DNA of 46,307 nt, from NCBI GenBank assembly GCA_014380065.1, contig JACMKO010000031.1, positions 1 through 46,307 of the forward strand, read 5' to 3'. This DNA comes from Leptolyngbya sp. ES-bin-22. GTDB taxonomy: Bacteria > Cyanobacteriota > Cyanobacteriia > Leptolyngbyales > Leptolyngbyaceae. A model generated the notes under the pieces. The model made no database searches. It saw only the letters and a list, made by a program, of their open reading frames with translations, and was not told the DNA's origin. A program made the translations under genes and the position numbers. Shown in pieces: positions 8,405 to 16,405 of this stretch; positions within the stretch are counted from its first letter, which is position 1; each line of letters begins with the position of its first letter.

Positions 8405-11400
8405 CTAATACTGCCGCGCATGTGGACTTGGTTCTGGTGTCACAGCAAATGTCAGAACCGTTTCATCTACGCCTTTAAGACGTAGTGGACTGAATTTGGT
8501 AATTTCATCCTGTTCCAGGTAATCGGCGACCGCAGCAGAAACCAGGATAGAGTCAGGTTCAGCCGCTGCCTGAATGCGAGAGGCGATGTTAACGCTGGGA
8601 CCGATCGCCGTGTAGTCCGAGCGCTCTGCACCACCAAACATCCCAACCACAGCCGTGCCCTGGTGAATGCCACAGCGGAACTGTACTTGACTAATGCCTT
8701 GCTCTTGCCAGCGATCGTTGAGCAAACGGAGCGATCGTTGCATCTGACGAGCAGCGGCGATGGCACGTCGCACCTGTTCATTGGGCGACATTTCTTCAGG
8801 CGAACCAAAGAGTGCCAGAATCGCATCGCCCATGAATTTATCGACCGTACCGCCGTTATCAAAGACAGCGCGGGTCATTTCTGCCAGGTATTCGTTCAAG
8901 AGTTCTGCCACGCGGCGCGATCGCAGCGTGTTAGACAGTTGCGTAAAGCCAATAATGTCGCTAAATAACACGGTGACCATGCGCGGTTCAGGGCGCAAAT
9001 CAAGCACCAGTTCGCCCCGTGCGGCACGTTGCACCAGCGATGGCGGCAAGAACCGTTTCAAAACCGATTCCGTCAAATAGGTATTGAGTTCGGCGACACG
9101 CTGTTCGTTTGCCTTGAGCGCCAGCAAGTTACGGACTCCTGCTAAGAGTTCGCGATCGCTAAACGGTTTTGACAAATACGCATCAGCGCCCCGCTCAACG
9201 CCTTCAATGCGCGTATCTTCATCAGCTTTTGCGGTCAAGAGAATAATGGGAATGCCCTTGAGATCGGTATCCTCTCGAATCATCCGAATCATATCCAGAC
9301 CCGACACCATCGGCATCATCAAGTCGGTGACAATCAGTTGTGGATGATGCGTTTGGGCGCTCTGAAAGCCTTCAGCACCGTTTCGTGCCGTCCAAATCCG
9401 ATACCCTTGTTCGCGCAAAATCGTTGAGACATACGTACGCAAATCTGGATTGTCGTCCACGATCAAGATACGTGAGGCATCAGACTTGGCAGGCACTGTG
9501 GCAAGCAGTCCGTCTTCGCCGCTGTGATCTTCGTGCAGTTCCATTTCCACATCCGCTAGCTCGATCGCGGCGCGGCTCGGTTGGGCTTCTGCCTGCACTT
9601 CAATCAACTGTTGAGGCGGCAAGTGCGTCATCCCCGTTTGGAGCCAAATCGTAAAGGTGGTGCCTGAGCCGTAAACCGACTCGACCGAGATTTGTCCACC
9701 GTGCAGATCGACCAGTTCCTTCACCAGTGACAGACCCAGCCCGCTGCCCTCATAGCTGCGGTTTGCCGATCCCTCTGCCTGCCGGAAGCGCTCAAACAAA
9801 TGCGGCATTTGGTCAGGACGAATGCCAATGCCTGTATCTGTTACCTTAAGCAAGCAGTGATCGCCAGCAGGCTGAAGCATCACGGTAATCATGCCCCCCT
9901 CTGGCGTGAACTTCATCGCGTTGGAGAGGAGGTTGTACAGCACTTTGTCAAACTTTTCGGGGTCTAAATACACTTGCGGACATGAGGCGAGTCGGGTCAT
10001 GACCGCGATGCCTTTTTTCTCGCAGTAGGGGCGAAAGGAATCCACTGTTTGACTCACGAACTCAACCAAGTCACATGGACGGAAGCTAGGCTGCATCCGT
10101 CCAGCATCCAGCCGCTGAAGATCGAGCAGTTGGTTGACCAGCCGCAGCAACCGACGGGAGTTTCGTAGCGCCACTGTTGCCTGATCATGCGACAAGCCCT
10201 GACGCTGCGCGATCGCCGACTCCAAAGGACCAATCATCAGCGTGAGCGGAGTACGGAACTCGTGCGAAATATTTTGAAAGAACTCCGTTTTTTGCTGGTC
10301 TAGCTCTAAAAGCTGCTCTGCTTGCTGACGAGTTTTCTGATAAAGGCGAGATTGATGCACGGCGATCGCCGCTTGCACTGCCACCGCTTGTGCCAACTCA
10401 ATCTCCGAAGGCTGCCAGCGACGGGATTGACGATTCTGCCGGAGCGAAATGCTGCCAATAATTTGACCGTCCAGAATTAAGGGCACCACCAACAACGCCC
10501 GCGCCGGATTGCGAAACGGCTGCTCAGGCACTGTCATGATCGGGTCATGCTCCAAATCACTGATCACGACAGGCTGTTGGGTCAGCAAGAGTTGCTTGAG
10601 TACTGGGTTTCCCTCGATCGGTACAGTGGATTGGGGCAATGGACGAGGCGTGATGTCTCCGTTGTCTGGCTGAAGCGTTGCAGATGACTCGTTTAGAGGG
10701 GAGCTACTAGCCACATGACCGTTGGCAAGAGTGGTTGTTGCCCAGCCACTAAGAGCCGCATCGTGCAGCCCAACAAGCTGCACAAACTCATCCTCCTGCG
10801 TCCATAGTGACAACGCGCAACCATCCGCGTGGAGCGCTTGCCCCAACTGCTGCGTAATGGCTGCGAAAATTTCTTGAGGATCGAGGCTAGAACGAATGGC
10901 GGTCGTAATGGTGTTGATTAACGCCTCTCGTTTAGCCAGTGCCCGCACCTGCTCGTAAGTCCGTGCCTGAAACAGTGCCAGCGCTGCCTGATCTGCCACC
11001 AGCGTCAGGAGATGCACTTCGTCTTCCTGCCAGAGGCGCGGTGCATCGCACTGATGCAGCGCTAGCACTGCCATCAATTCCTGCTGGCATACGAGCGGGA
11101 CAATCAAACTGGAACGAATCCCTGCGTCTGCATAAACCTGTCGCCGCTGTTGCTTTTCAGGGCGATCGCCTTGCACCCGATCGTCCGTGTCAACATCCTG
11201 AATCACTTCGATATCACGGGTCTCCCAGACAGTCTGCGCAAAGGTTGCCTTCAGCTCAGTCAAGTTGTAGCTGTCAGCCACTGCGTCTACATAAACAAAC
11301 CAGTCGTCCTCCAACCGCCCATCTTGCCAGGGGCGCACAACACAACTGCTTGCCTCCAGGATGCGGCCCACCGTTTCACCGATCGTATGCAGAATTTGGC

Positions 11401-11884
11401 GGTAGCTGAGATCGCTCCGAATGGTGTTGGTAACGGCATTGAGCAGTGACTCTTGGCGTAACGATCGTCGCAACTCCCGCGTCCGTGTTTTCAGCACGAT
11501 ATGTGTGTCTGCCGCCTGCCGTACAACCCCTTTTAGTTCCTCATCGTCCCAGGGTTTGGTGACGTACTTAAACACTTTGCCAGAGTTAATGGCTTCGACC
11601 AGATCCTCAACATCGGTATACCCGGTCAAGATGATCCGCATAATATCCGGATACTGCGTTGCTGTCAGGCTTAAAAACTCCGTCCCGCTCATCAAGGGCA
11701 TCCGCTGATCCGAAATGATGACCGCAATATCGCCTTCTGTCGCCAGAAGATCGAGGGCGATCAGCCCGTTCTCAGCTCGCAAAACCTTGAATTCACGATG
11801 GAACGTGCGGTACAGCAAATCTAAATTATCTGGTTCATCATCGACAACCAACAGTTTTGGCTTGTGGGATGGAGAAGTTTTCAT
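8405..11884 (-). CDS. cyaC: CyaC-type hybrid sensor kinase / adenylate cyclase
   Basis: A 1159-residue multidomain signalling protein that makes cAMP from ATP under phosphorelay control. In order it has: a receiver domain (about 8-125, phospho-acceptor D59 in I-I-S-D-Q-R-M-P); two GAF domains (about 145-305 and 320-510); a HisKA domain with H541 in N-I-S-H-E-F-R-T-P; a HATPase domain (about 645-755, with D-T-G-I-G-I and G-S-G-L-G-L); a second receiver (about 805-920, D854); and a class III cyclase domain (about 965-1150). The cyclase has both metal aspartates (D976 in F-S-D-I-I-G-F and D1020 in F-M-G-D), and K1016 precedes the second, consistent with adenine rather than guanine binding. This order matches CyaC of Arthrospira and Anabaena. 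The GAFs show no obvious bilin cysteine. GGAGGG precedes the ATG. A GTACGC/GCGTAC inverted repeat lies at 12042-12063. Confidence 0.92.
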   Translation of the reverse strand: MKTSPSHKPKLLVVDDEPDNLDLLYRTFHREFKVLRAENGLIALDLLATEGDIAVIISDQRMPLMSGTEFLSLTATQYPDIMRIILTGYTDVEDLVEAINSGKVFKYVTKPWDDEELKGVVRQAADTHIVLKTRTRELRRSLRQESLLNAVTNTIRSDLSYRQILHTIGETVGRILEASSCVVRPWQDGRLEDDWFVYVDAVADSYNLTELKATFAQTVWETRDIEVIQDVDTDDRVQGDRPEKQQRRQVYADAGIRSSLIVPLVCQQELMAVLALHQCDAPRLWQEDEVHLLTLVADQAALALFQARTYEQVRALAKREALINTITTAIRSSLDPQEIFAAITQQLGQALHADGCALSLWTQEDEFVQLVGLHDAALSGWATTTLANGHVASSSPLNESSATLQPDNGDITPRPLPQSTVPIEGNPVLKQLLLTQQPVVISDLEHDPIMTVPEQPFRNPARALLVVPLILDGQIIGSISLRQNRQSRRWQPSEIELAQAVAVQAAIAVHQSRLYQKTRQQAEQLLELDQQKTEFFQNISHEFRTPLTLMIGPLESAIAQRQGLSHDQATVALRNSRRLLRLVNQLLDLQRLDAGRMQPSFRPCDLVEFVSQTVDSFRPYCEKKGIAVMTRLASCPQVYLDPEKFDKVLYNLLSNAMKFTPEGGMITVMLQPAGDHCLLKVTDTGIGIRPDQMPHLFERFRQAEGSANRSYEGSGLGLSLVKELVDLHGGQISVESVYGSGTTFTIWLQTGMTHLPPQQLIEVQAEAQPSRAAIELADVEMELHEDHSGEDGLLATVPAKSDASRILIVDDNPDLRTYVSTILREQGYRIWTARNGAEGFQSAQTHHPQLIVTDLMMPMVSGLDMIRMIREDTDLKGIPIILLTAKADEDTRIEGVERGADAYLSKPFSDRELLAGVRNLLALKANEQRVAELNTYLTESVLKRFLPPSLVQRAARGELVLDLRPEPRMVTVLFSDIIGFTQLSNTLRSRRVAELLNEYLAEMTRAVFDNGGTVDKFMGDAILALFGSPEEMSPNEQVRRAIAAARQMQRSLRLLNDRWQEQGISQVQFRCGIHQGTAVVGMFGGAERSDYTAIGPSVNIASRIQAAAEPDSILVSAAVADYLEQDEITKFSPLRLKGVDETVLTFAVTPEPSPHARQY

Positions 11885-12360
11885 ACCCCACCCTCCAGGT
11901 AGAAAGGCAGTTCAACCCAATATCGACAGACGTAACCTCGTCTCAACCTTAGCGTTGAGCCTTTCTGATCAACGCGATCGTCCTGCTGCACTGTCTGTCG
12001 CCTCTCTTTTGCCTGCATGCCATTACCACATTCAAAGGAGCGTACGCAAAAACATCTGCGTACACCTTGATTTTTAGGATTTAGACCTTGAGCGCTAACC
12101 TGGCGCGGTAAATGTTTCAATGGTGTGAACGTAAAGAGAAAACGGACAGGATGAGGCAGAAGGCACCCGAATCAGCCTCTACACAAGAGGGGTCAGCAGT
12201 GGGGAGGCAACCGATGAACGTGGTACTCAAACGCCACCCGCAACCTCTATCGACAAGCTCTCACTAAGGTTGCCCCTAGTGAGCCAGTCTCTAACGGGTC
12301 GATCGCGAACCCTGGCAAAAGTACAAACATGAGCAACACGAGGTAACCCAAAGCCATGCG

Positions 12361-12419
12361 GTCAACCCTTGACGGTGCGCCTGCGTCCACTTCCCAGCTT
12401 CAAGGGTCATCACCCTTGA
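12361..12419 (+). promoter_or_regulatory. Candidate RNA switch: one strand, two exclusive partners
   Basis: TCAAGGGT (12400-12407) can pair over all 8 bases with ACCCTTGA at 12365-12372 or with a second ACCCTTGA at 12412-12419. The two structures exclude each other: a long-range stem with a 27-nt loop against a tight hairpin with loop CATC. The upstream strand can instead fold in its own GTCAA/TTGAC hairpin. This is the layout of an attenuator or riboregulator, but no U-run follows and the next gene, nrdR, starts 630 bp later. It could equally be a small repeat cluster. Confidence 0.3.
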
Positions 12420-12933
12420 GATCGCTGCAACGTCAGTGCGATGGCAAGGCAGAAATGTTTCAGCCTTACTCTAACTACCTTCTGACGGTTTCTACACCCA
12501 ATCACAATACTGCTTTAAATTGATGCGATCGACTGTACTCCTACGGGTACAGCCAATGATTCATGCCGACACTTGATGCACTTCTACATATGCTAGTTTC
12601 TCTAGCAGCTTTTTTGTATCTCTACAGCAACTTTCATTCGAGTTGCTCTTGCCGCTCTACTCGATGTCTGTGTTCAATCACCGTCAAGGTGCTCGTTGGC
12701 ATGAACGATCGAGAGCCGTTACGATTCCGCATCACCAGCCAAAGTGTGTGAACGTCTAAACGTGGCTAAACCCATAGCCTCCTCCCTACAGGTACAGCAG
12801 CCTTTTAATGTGAAACATGAGCCGCCCTTTAGAGACGCATTCCTAAAGCAAGTTAATGAGGCAAATCGGGCATAATGGGGATGATCTACTGACATCGGAG
12901 CAACCCGAATCTTACCAGGCGCTAAGTTGCTAA

Positions 12934-12956
12934 AGGCTAGCTCTGAGATCTAGCCT
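12934..12956 (+). repeat. Hairpin upstream of nrdR
   Basis: AGGCTAG (12934-12940) and CTAGCCT (12950-12956) form a perfect 7-bp stem with a 9-nt loop, about 100 bp before the nrdR start codon. There is no T-run, so it is more likely a leader hairpin or operator than a terminator. No canonical NrdR box (ACACWATATATT-like) was seen nearby. Confidence 0.4.
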
Positions 12957-13052
12957 GTTAAATTTGTGTCATCTTGACGGTTGGCGTTTATAACGGTATC
13001 GCATACGCTTTCCGCAGATGCTTGTCCCTCCCGCTCGGAGCTTCCCCTAATC

Positions 13053-13571
13053 ATGCGGTGCCCTTTCTGCCAATACACCGATAATCGTGTTCTTGAGTCG
13101 CGCTCAGCAGAAGCGGGGCAAAGCGTGCGGCGGCGGCGGGAATGTCTACGCTGTGAGCGCCGCTTTACGACCTACGAGCGCATTGAATATGTGCCCATTA
13201 CCGTCATCAAGCGGGATGGCGATCGCGAATCGTTCGATCGTTTCAAGCTTCTGCGGGGCATCGTACGTGCCTGTGAAAAAACAGGAATTTCTTCTGTTCA
13301 ACTCGAAAATTTGGTTGATGAAATTGAGGCAGAGTTGCAGCAGCGAGCCGTCCGTGAGGTGAACAGCTCCGAAATTGGTGAATTGGTACTGCAAAATTTG
13401 CGCACTCTGAGCGAGGTCGCGTACATTCGCTTTGCGTCGGTCTACCGCAAGTTTCAGGGCATTCGCGACTTTGTGGATACCCTCAACCACCTCCGCAGTA
13501 ATACCAGTCAGCTCCAGGCAGAGGTTAAGCAACTTGAAGCCGACGATGCGTCAATGCTTGCGTCGTCATAG
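13053..13571 (+). CDS. nrdR: Transcriptional repressor NrdR
   Basis: The 172-residue protein from the ATG at 13053 begins M-R-C-P-F-C, the universal NrdR start; 24 upstream in-frame codons are not conserved and were dropped. The N-terminus is a zinc ribbon with C-P-F-C and C-L-R-C pairs in an [17 protein letters not shown] context. An ATP-cone domain covers about 49-139 and senses ATP/dATP. NrdR represses ribonucleotide reductase genes when dATP is high. It stands before rps1 and metK, an order common in cyanobacteria. The 3' end carries a 15-bp tandem duplication spanning the stop codon, so the C-terminal tail may have changed recently by slippage. Confidence 0.95.
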   Translation: MRCPFCQYTDNRVLESRSAEAGQSVRRRRECLRCERRFTTYERIEYVPITVIKRDGDRESFDRFKLLRGIVRACEKTGISSVQLENLVDEIEAELQQRAVREVNSSEIGELVLQNLRTLSEVAYIRFASVYRKFQGIRDFVDTLNHLRSNTSQLQAEVKQLEADDASMLASS

Positions 13572-13584
13572 CTTGCGTCGTCAT
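13556..13584 (+). repeat. 15-bp tandem duplication across the nrdR stop codon
   Basis: GCTTGCGTCGTCAT occurs at 13556-13569 and again at 13571-13584, one base apart, so the unit is 15 bp. A weaker half copy (GATGCGTCAAT) precedes it. The TAG stop of nrdR falls at the junction. Replication slippage is the simplest origin. Confidence 0.8.
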
Positions 13585-13842
13585 GGTTATCTGCCCGACA
13601 CGAGAGGATGGGCGAAAGCATCGTCTTCCCGACAGCTTGTAGAAAGCAGTTGCATCGTTCTCTAGCCGCAGTGCCAGTAGCCTGCCCGCACAAGCAAGAC
13701 GCTAGCGCTACTTAATCTTTGTCGGCTTGATTTTTATAAGACACCTTCATGGTTAAGCATTACAAACATTGCGCTCAGTCGGGGTTATTGGCTCAGTGTC
13801 GTTCTTTTTGTGATTCGCTATGCTAAGGCAAGCGGTGAGGAA

Positions 13843-13888
13843 GTTCTAGCTTTTAGTCTCTTCAAGCGAAGAGACTAAAAGCTAGAAC
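13843..13888. repeat. 46-nt perfect hairpin between nrdR and rps1
   Basis: Arms of 21 bp pair without a single mismatch around the 4-nt loop AAGC. The left arm starts GTTCTAGC and the right arm ends GCTAGAAC. No T-run follows on either strand beyond the internal TTTT of the arm. Position and perfection suggest either a strong transcript-stabilising or terminating hairpin between nrdR and rps1, or a recently inserted palindromic repeat. Confidence 0.85.
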
Positions 13889-13966
13889 ACTCACGGAAGA
13901 GTAAGCTGAGTCACCTGACATAGGTTACTATGGTTCTTCTGAGCTATTAATTTGTCCAAATTTAGC

Positions 13967-14077
13967 CCTCCTGCCAATTGCTGGAGGAGACGTGGGTGTA
14001 GGCAGCACAACTTCAATGTGCTTATACATCGACAGGAGGCAAAATTTTACGGAGATAACTACCAGGAAACGATTCGC
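13967..14077 (+). promoter_or_regulatory. Ribosomal protein S1 leader with several Shine-Dalgarno-like sites
   Basis: The leader holds CCTCC (13967-13971), which can pair with GGAGG at 13983-13987 in a local hairpin or with the AGGAGG at 14034-14039. The probable S1 ribosome site is AGGAA at 14064-14068, before the ATG at 14078. A short frame (GTG 13992 or ATG 14016, to TAG 14103-14105) runs through the leader in another frame and overlaps the first codons of rps1. Its product would be Arg/Lys-rich, 29-37 residues. S1 genes in bacteria are often autoregulated through their leaders; here that is inference. Confidence 0.4.
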
Positions 14078-15052
14078 ATGGTCAATCAGGAAAAGACGGA
14101 AATAGATGTTGGCTTTACCCACGAGGATTTTGCTGCCTTACTTGACAAGTATGACTATCACTTCAGCCCAGGTGATGTGGTCGCTGGAACAGTGTTTAGT
14201 CTTGAGCCAAGGGGCGCACTGATTGACATTGGCGCAAAAACGGCTGCTTACATTCCCATTCAGGAGATGTCAATCAATCGGATTGATGGTCCCGAAGAGG
14301 TACTACAGTCGAATGAAACGCGCGAGTTTTTCATTCTTGCGGACGAAAACGAGGATGGACAACTTACACTCTCCATTCGACGCATTGAGTATATGCGCGC
14401 TTGGGAGCGTGTGCGTCAACTTCAGGCGGAAGACGCAACGGTGCGCTCTGGCGTTTTTGCCACTAATCGAGGCGGGGCGCTTGTGCGGATTGAGGGCTTG
14501 CGCGGCTTTATTCCTGGCTCTCACATTAGCACCCGCAAACCGAAGGAAGATTTGGTTGGTGAGGATTTGCCGCTCAAGTTTTTAGAAGTCGATGAAGAAC
14601 GTAATCGTTTGGTGTTGAGCCATCGTCGAGCGCTGGTTGAGCGTAAGATGAATCGTTTGGAAGTGGGCGAAGTGGTGATTGGTACCGTCCGTGGGATCAA
14701 GCCATACGGTGCCTTCATTGACATTGGCGGAGTCAGCGGTCTACTTCACATCTCCGAGATCTCCCACGATCACATTGATACGCCTCATAGTGTGTTTAAT
14801 GTGAACGATGAGGTGAAGGTGATGATTATCGATCTGGACGCAGAGCGCGGTCGCATTTCACTCTCTACGAAGCAACTGGAGCCTGAACCAGGTGACATGG
14901 TGAAGAACCCTCAAGTGGTGTACGACAAAGCTGAGGAGATGGCGGCTAAATATCGCGAACAGGTGCTTGCTGCTCAGCAGCCGCAGCAAGCGATCGCAGA
15001 CACAATTCCAGAGGCTGTTGAGTTAGAGGAGCCTCCATCTGCTGCCGAATAA
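14078..15052 (+). CDS. rps1: 30S ribosomal protein S1
   Basis: A 324-residue S1 from the ATG at 14078 (M-V-N-Q-E-K). Upstream in-frame codons from 13952 are leader sequence. Three S1/OB domains are visible at about 28-98, 115-180 and 195-264. The third has the canonical G-T-V-R-G-I-K-P-Y-G-A-F-I-D-I-G and G-L-L-H-I-S-E-I-S motifs. This three-domain form of about 330 residues is typical of cyanobacteria and chloroplasts, against six domains in E. coli. The protein binds mRNA at the small subunit and helps initiation. The C-terminal 60 residues are acidic and Ala/Gln-rich. AGGAA lies 9 nt upstream. A strong terminator follows. Confidence 0.95.
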   Translation: MVNQEKTEIDVGFTHEDFAALLDKYDYHFSPGDVVAGTVFSLEPRGALIDIGAKTAAYIPIQEMSINRIDGPEEVLQSNETREFFILADENEDGQLTLSIRRIEYMRAWERVRQLQAEDATVRSGVFATNRGGALVRIEGLRGFIPGSHISTRKPKEDLVGEDLPLKFLEVDEERNRLVLSHRRALVERKMNRLEVGEVVIGTVRGIKPYGAFIDIGGVSGLLHISEISHDHIDTPHSVFNVNDEVKVMIIDLDAERGRISLSTKQLEPEPGDMVKNPQVVYDKAEEMAAKYREQVLAAQQPQQAIADTIPEAVELEEPPSAAE

Positions 15053-15116
15053 GTTGGTTTTCTGGCTTTGAATCGTTGAAGGGCGAGTCGGTAACCATAT
15101 CGATCGCCCTTGCTAG

Positions 15117-15139
15117 AGAGGGTAACGCCCTCTTTTTTT
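15117..15139 (+). terminator. Intrinsic terminator after rps1
   Basis: AGAGGG (15117-15122) pairs with CCCTCT (15128-15133) across TAACG and runs into seven T residues. It is a textbook rho-independent terminator 65 bp after the S1 stop codon, just before the HAD gene, which therefore needs its own promoter or read-through. Confidence 0.85.
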
Positions 15140-15152
15140 ATGAGCAGTTTTT

Positions 15153-15923
15153 GTGAGCGAGCGTTTACCTGGAGCAGTGTCATTGGCAACGATTCAATGC
15201 GGTAGTGTGACCTTTCCGGCGATCCAAGCCGTTCTCTTTGACAAGGACGGTACTCTGGCAGATTCTCAAGCGTTTTTGCGGCGTTTAGGACAGAAGCGAT
15301 CGCGCTTAATTGATGCCCAAATCCCGGGTGTGCAAGAACCGTTACTCATGGCCTTTGGTCTAGACGGGGATCAATTGAATCCAGCAGGGCTATTAGCCGT
15401 AGGGACACGCCTGGAAAACGAAATTGCAGCAGCAGCATACGTAGCCGAAACGGGGCGTGACTGGGTCGCATCGCTTGCCTTGGTGCGATCGGCATTTGTC
15501 GAAGCAGACCGAGTGTTTCAGCGCAAAGCAGACAGCACTCCGTTATTCGAGGGCGCACGCGAAGTCCTGAAAGCCCTGGCAACCGCTGGCATTAAAGTTG
15601 GCATCGTTTCTGCCGATACAACTGAAAACGTGAGCGATTTTGTGGCGCGTTATCAGCTTGAGGGGTTGGTTCAAGTCGCGCTAGGCATTGATCATGGTCC
15701 TGGTAAACCTGATCCAACCGTTTTTTTTCAAGCCTGCATGGCGTTAGACGTTTTACCGGAACGAGCACTAATGATCGGTGATTCGGCTGCTGACATGGAA
15801 ATGGCGAAAGCGGCAAACGCAGGTGGCTGCGTAGCGGTCACCTGGGGTTGGACTCAAGCAGCTCAGCTAAAGCAAGCCGATGCGTCGATCGACAGCTTTT
15901 CAGACATCCAGCTTCTAGAGTAA
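15153..15923 (+). CDS. HAD-superfamily phosphatase
   Basis: A 256-residue enzyme with the phosphoglycolate-phosphatase-like HAD layout. Motif I is V-L-F-D-K-D-G-T-L at about residues 27-35 (nucleophile and acid/base Asp). A helical cap follows. Motif II is I-V-S-A-D-T, and motifs III/IV are G-K-P-D-P and M-I-G-D-S-A-A-D-M-E-M-A-K. It hydrolyses a small phosphate ester; the substrate is not predictable, and glycolate-2-phosphate is only one option. The GTG at 15153 is the first start in the frame and lies 14 bp beyond the rps1 terminator. No strong Shine-Dalgarno sequence is visible. It lies between rps1 and metK on the same strand. Confidence 0.85.
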   Translation: MSERLPGAVSLATIQCGSVTFPAIQAVLFDKDGTLADSQAFLRRLGQKRSRLIDAQIPGVQEPLLMAFGLDGDQLNPAGLLAVGTRLENEIAAAAYVAETGRDWVASLALVRSAFVEADRVFQRKADSTPLFEGAREVLKALATAGIKVGIVSADTTENVSDFVARYQLEGLVQVALGIDHGPGKPDPTVFFQACMALDVLPERALMIGDSAADMEMAKAANAGGCVAVTWGWTQAAQLKQADASIDSFSDIQLLE

Positions 15924-16090
15924 TTTAGAGCGTTCTGCCTCAATTGACTGACAAAAGTCCCAAAAAGCTGACTGCTCTGCTGCTTACCCGCCCGTAATTG
16001 AAAATCCGGGCTGACGGCATCAAACCCGTTGTAGGCTTTGCCTTCCCGAAGGGCAACAGGTTGAAACACTCTTGCTGTCCTCTTAAACGG

Positions 16091-16198
16091 ACTTAGGAAC
16101 AAGAATTTAATCACCTCGGCGTTTTCCGTAGGGGCGCACGGCTGTGCGCCCCTACCTACGAACAATTTGTCGGTTTTATTTAATCCACGATCCTTAGT
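16091..16198 (+). repeat. 108-bp MITE-like element, copy 1
   Basis: Identical at 106 of 108 positions to the copy at 35935-36042, with both ends sharply defined. The ends form imperfect terminal inverted repeats: ACTTAGGAAC at the left, and the right end read in reverse is ACTAAGGATC, 8 of 10 matching. The centre is a perfect 12-bp hairpin, GTAGGGGCGCAC/GTGCGCCCCTAC, with loop GGCT (16128-16155). No coding capacity and no clear target duplication. It resembles a non-autonomous miniature transposable element; the parent transposase is not in this window. Confidence 0.8.
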
Positions 16199-16280
16199 TC
16201 TGTTGGTTCGCACTTCCACTGCGGGCAGAGCAGACTTCTGACCTTAGATGCTACTCAGCAAGGTGCCGTTTTCCTCTCAG

Positions 16281-16305
16281 GTTCAGATGCTATAATCTGC
16301 TGAAC
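16281..16305 (+). promoter_or_regulatory. Likely metK promoter with overlapping palindrome
   Basis: A perfect -10 hexamer TATAAT lies at 16291-16296, about 110 bp before the metK start. It sits inside an inverted repeat GTTCAG-N13-CTGAAC (16281-16305), and CAGAT/ATCTG is nested in it. The -35 region is poor (gttttc at 17-bp spacing). The overlap suggests a repressor or activator site on the promoter, but no regulator is known to me for this sequence. Confidence 0.45.
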
Positions 16306-16405
16306 TTACTAGAAACTTTACGAGACTTGGCACAACTTTTATGAGTTGACTGTTTTTGGTCAGCTTATAGTCGTTCTATAGTTTTTCGCCAGAGAGGATT
16401 GACGC

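Larger units (their letters stand above)
11885..13052. other. 1.2-kb non-coding region rich in hairpins
   Basis: This spacer holds no convincing gene. It does hold many perfect short inverted repeats: CTCAAC/GTTGAG (11942-11959), GTACGC/GCGTAC (12042-12063), CCTCT/AGAGG (12176-12190), CTCACTA/TAGTGAG (12260-12283), GTCAA/TTGAC (12361-12373), CAAGGGT/ACCCTTG (12401-12418) and AGGCTAG/CTAGCCT (12934-12956). The cluster between 12150 and 12420 is the densest and may be a structured non-coding RNA or an array of small palindromic repeats. I looked for RNase P RNA, tmRNA, SRP RNA and cobalamin-riboswitch signatures and found none. In several cyanobacteria psbB and psbT lie in front of nrdR; neither is here. 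Confidence 0.5.
15924..16405. other. Spacer with a 108-bp repeat and the metK promoter region
   Basis: About 480 bp between the HAD gene and metK. It contains one copy of a 108-bp MITE-like repeat (16091-16198), then a TATAAT box and a GTTCAG/CTGAAC inverted repeat at 16281-16305. A minus-strand frame across the repeat is not a gene: its peptide is repeated only because the DNA repeat is. No SAM riboswitch signature was recognised. Confidence 0.55.

Noticed and set aside
12252-12362. 36-codon minus-strand frame starting M-A-L-G-Y-L-V-L-L-M, like a small photosystem subunit
   Set aside because: It has one hydrophobic stretch but its C-terminus is unlike any known Psb/Psa/Pet small subunit, and it overlaps the hairpin cluster.
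12563-12751. 62-residue plus-strand frame
   Set aside because: Composition is odd (Cys/Ser-rich after a hydrophobic start), there is no ribosome site, and no family is recognised.
11885-13052. psbB/psbT, rnpB, tmRNA, SRP RNA or a cobalamin riboswitch upstream of nrdR
   Set aside because: The spacer lacks the M-E-T-x-x-Y start of PsbT, any chlorophyll-protein frame, and the conserved core motifs of these RNAs. Gene order alone is not enough.
15863-16219. Minus-strand frame sharing a peptide with another frame at 35917-36111
   Set aside because: The shared peptide is only the translation of the 108-bp DNA repeat; it is not a gene family.
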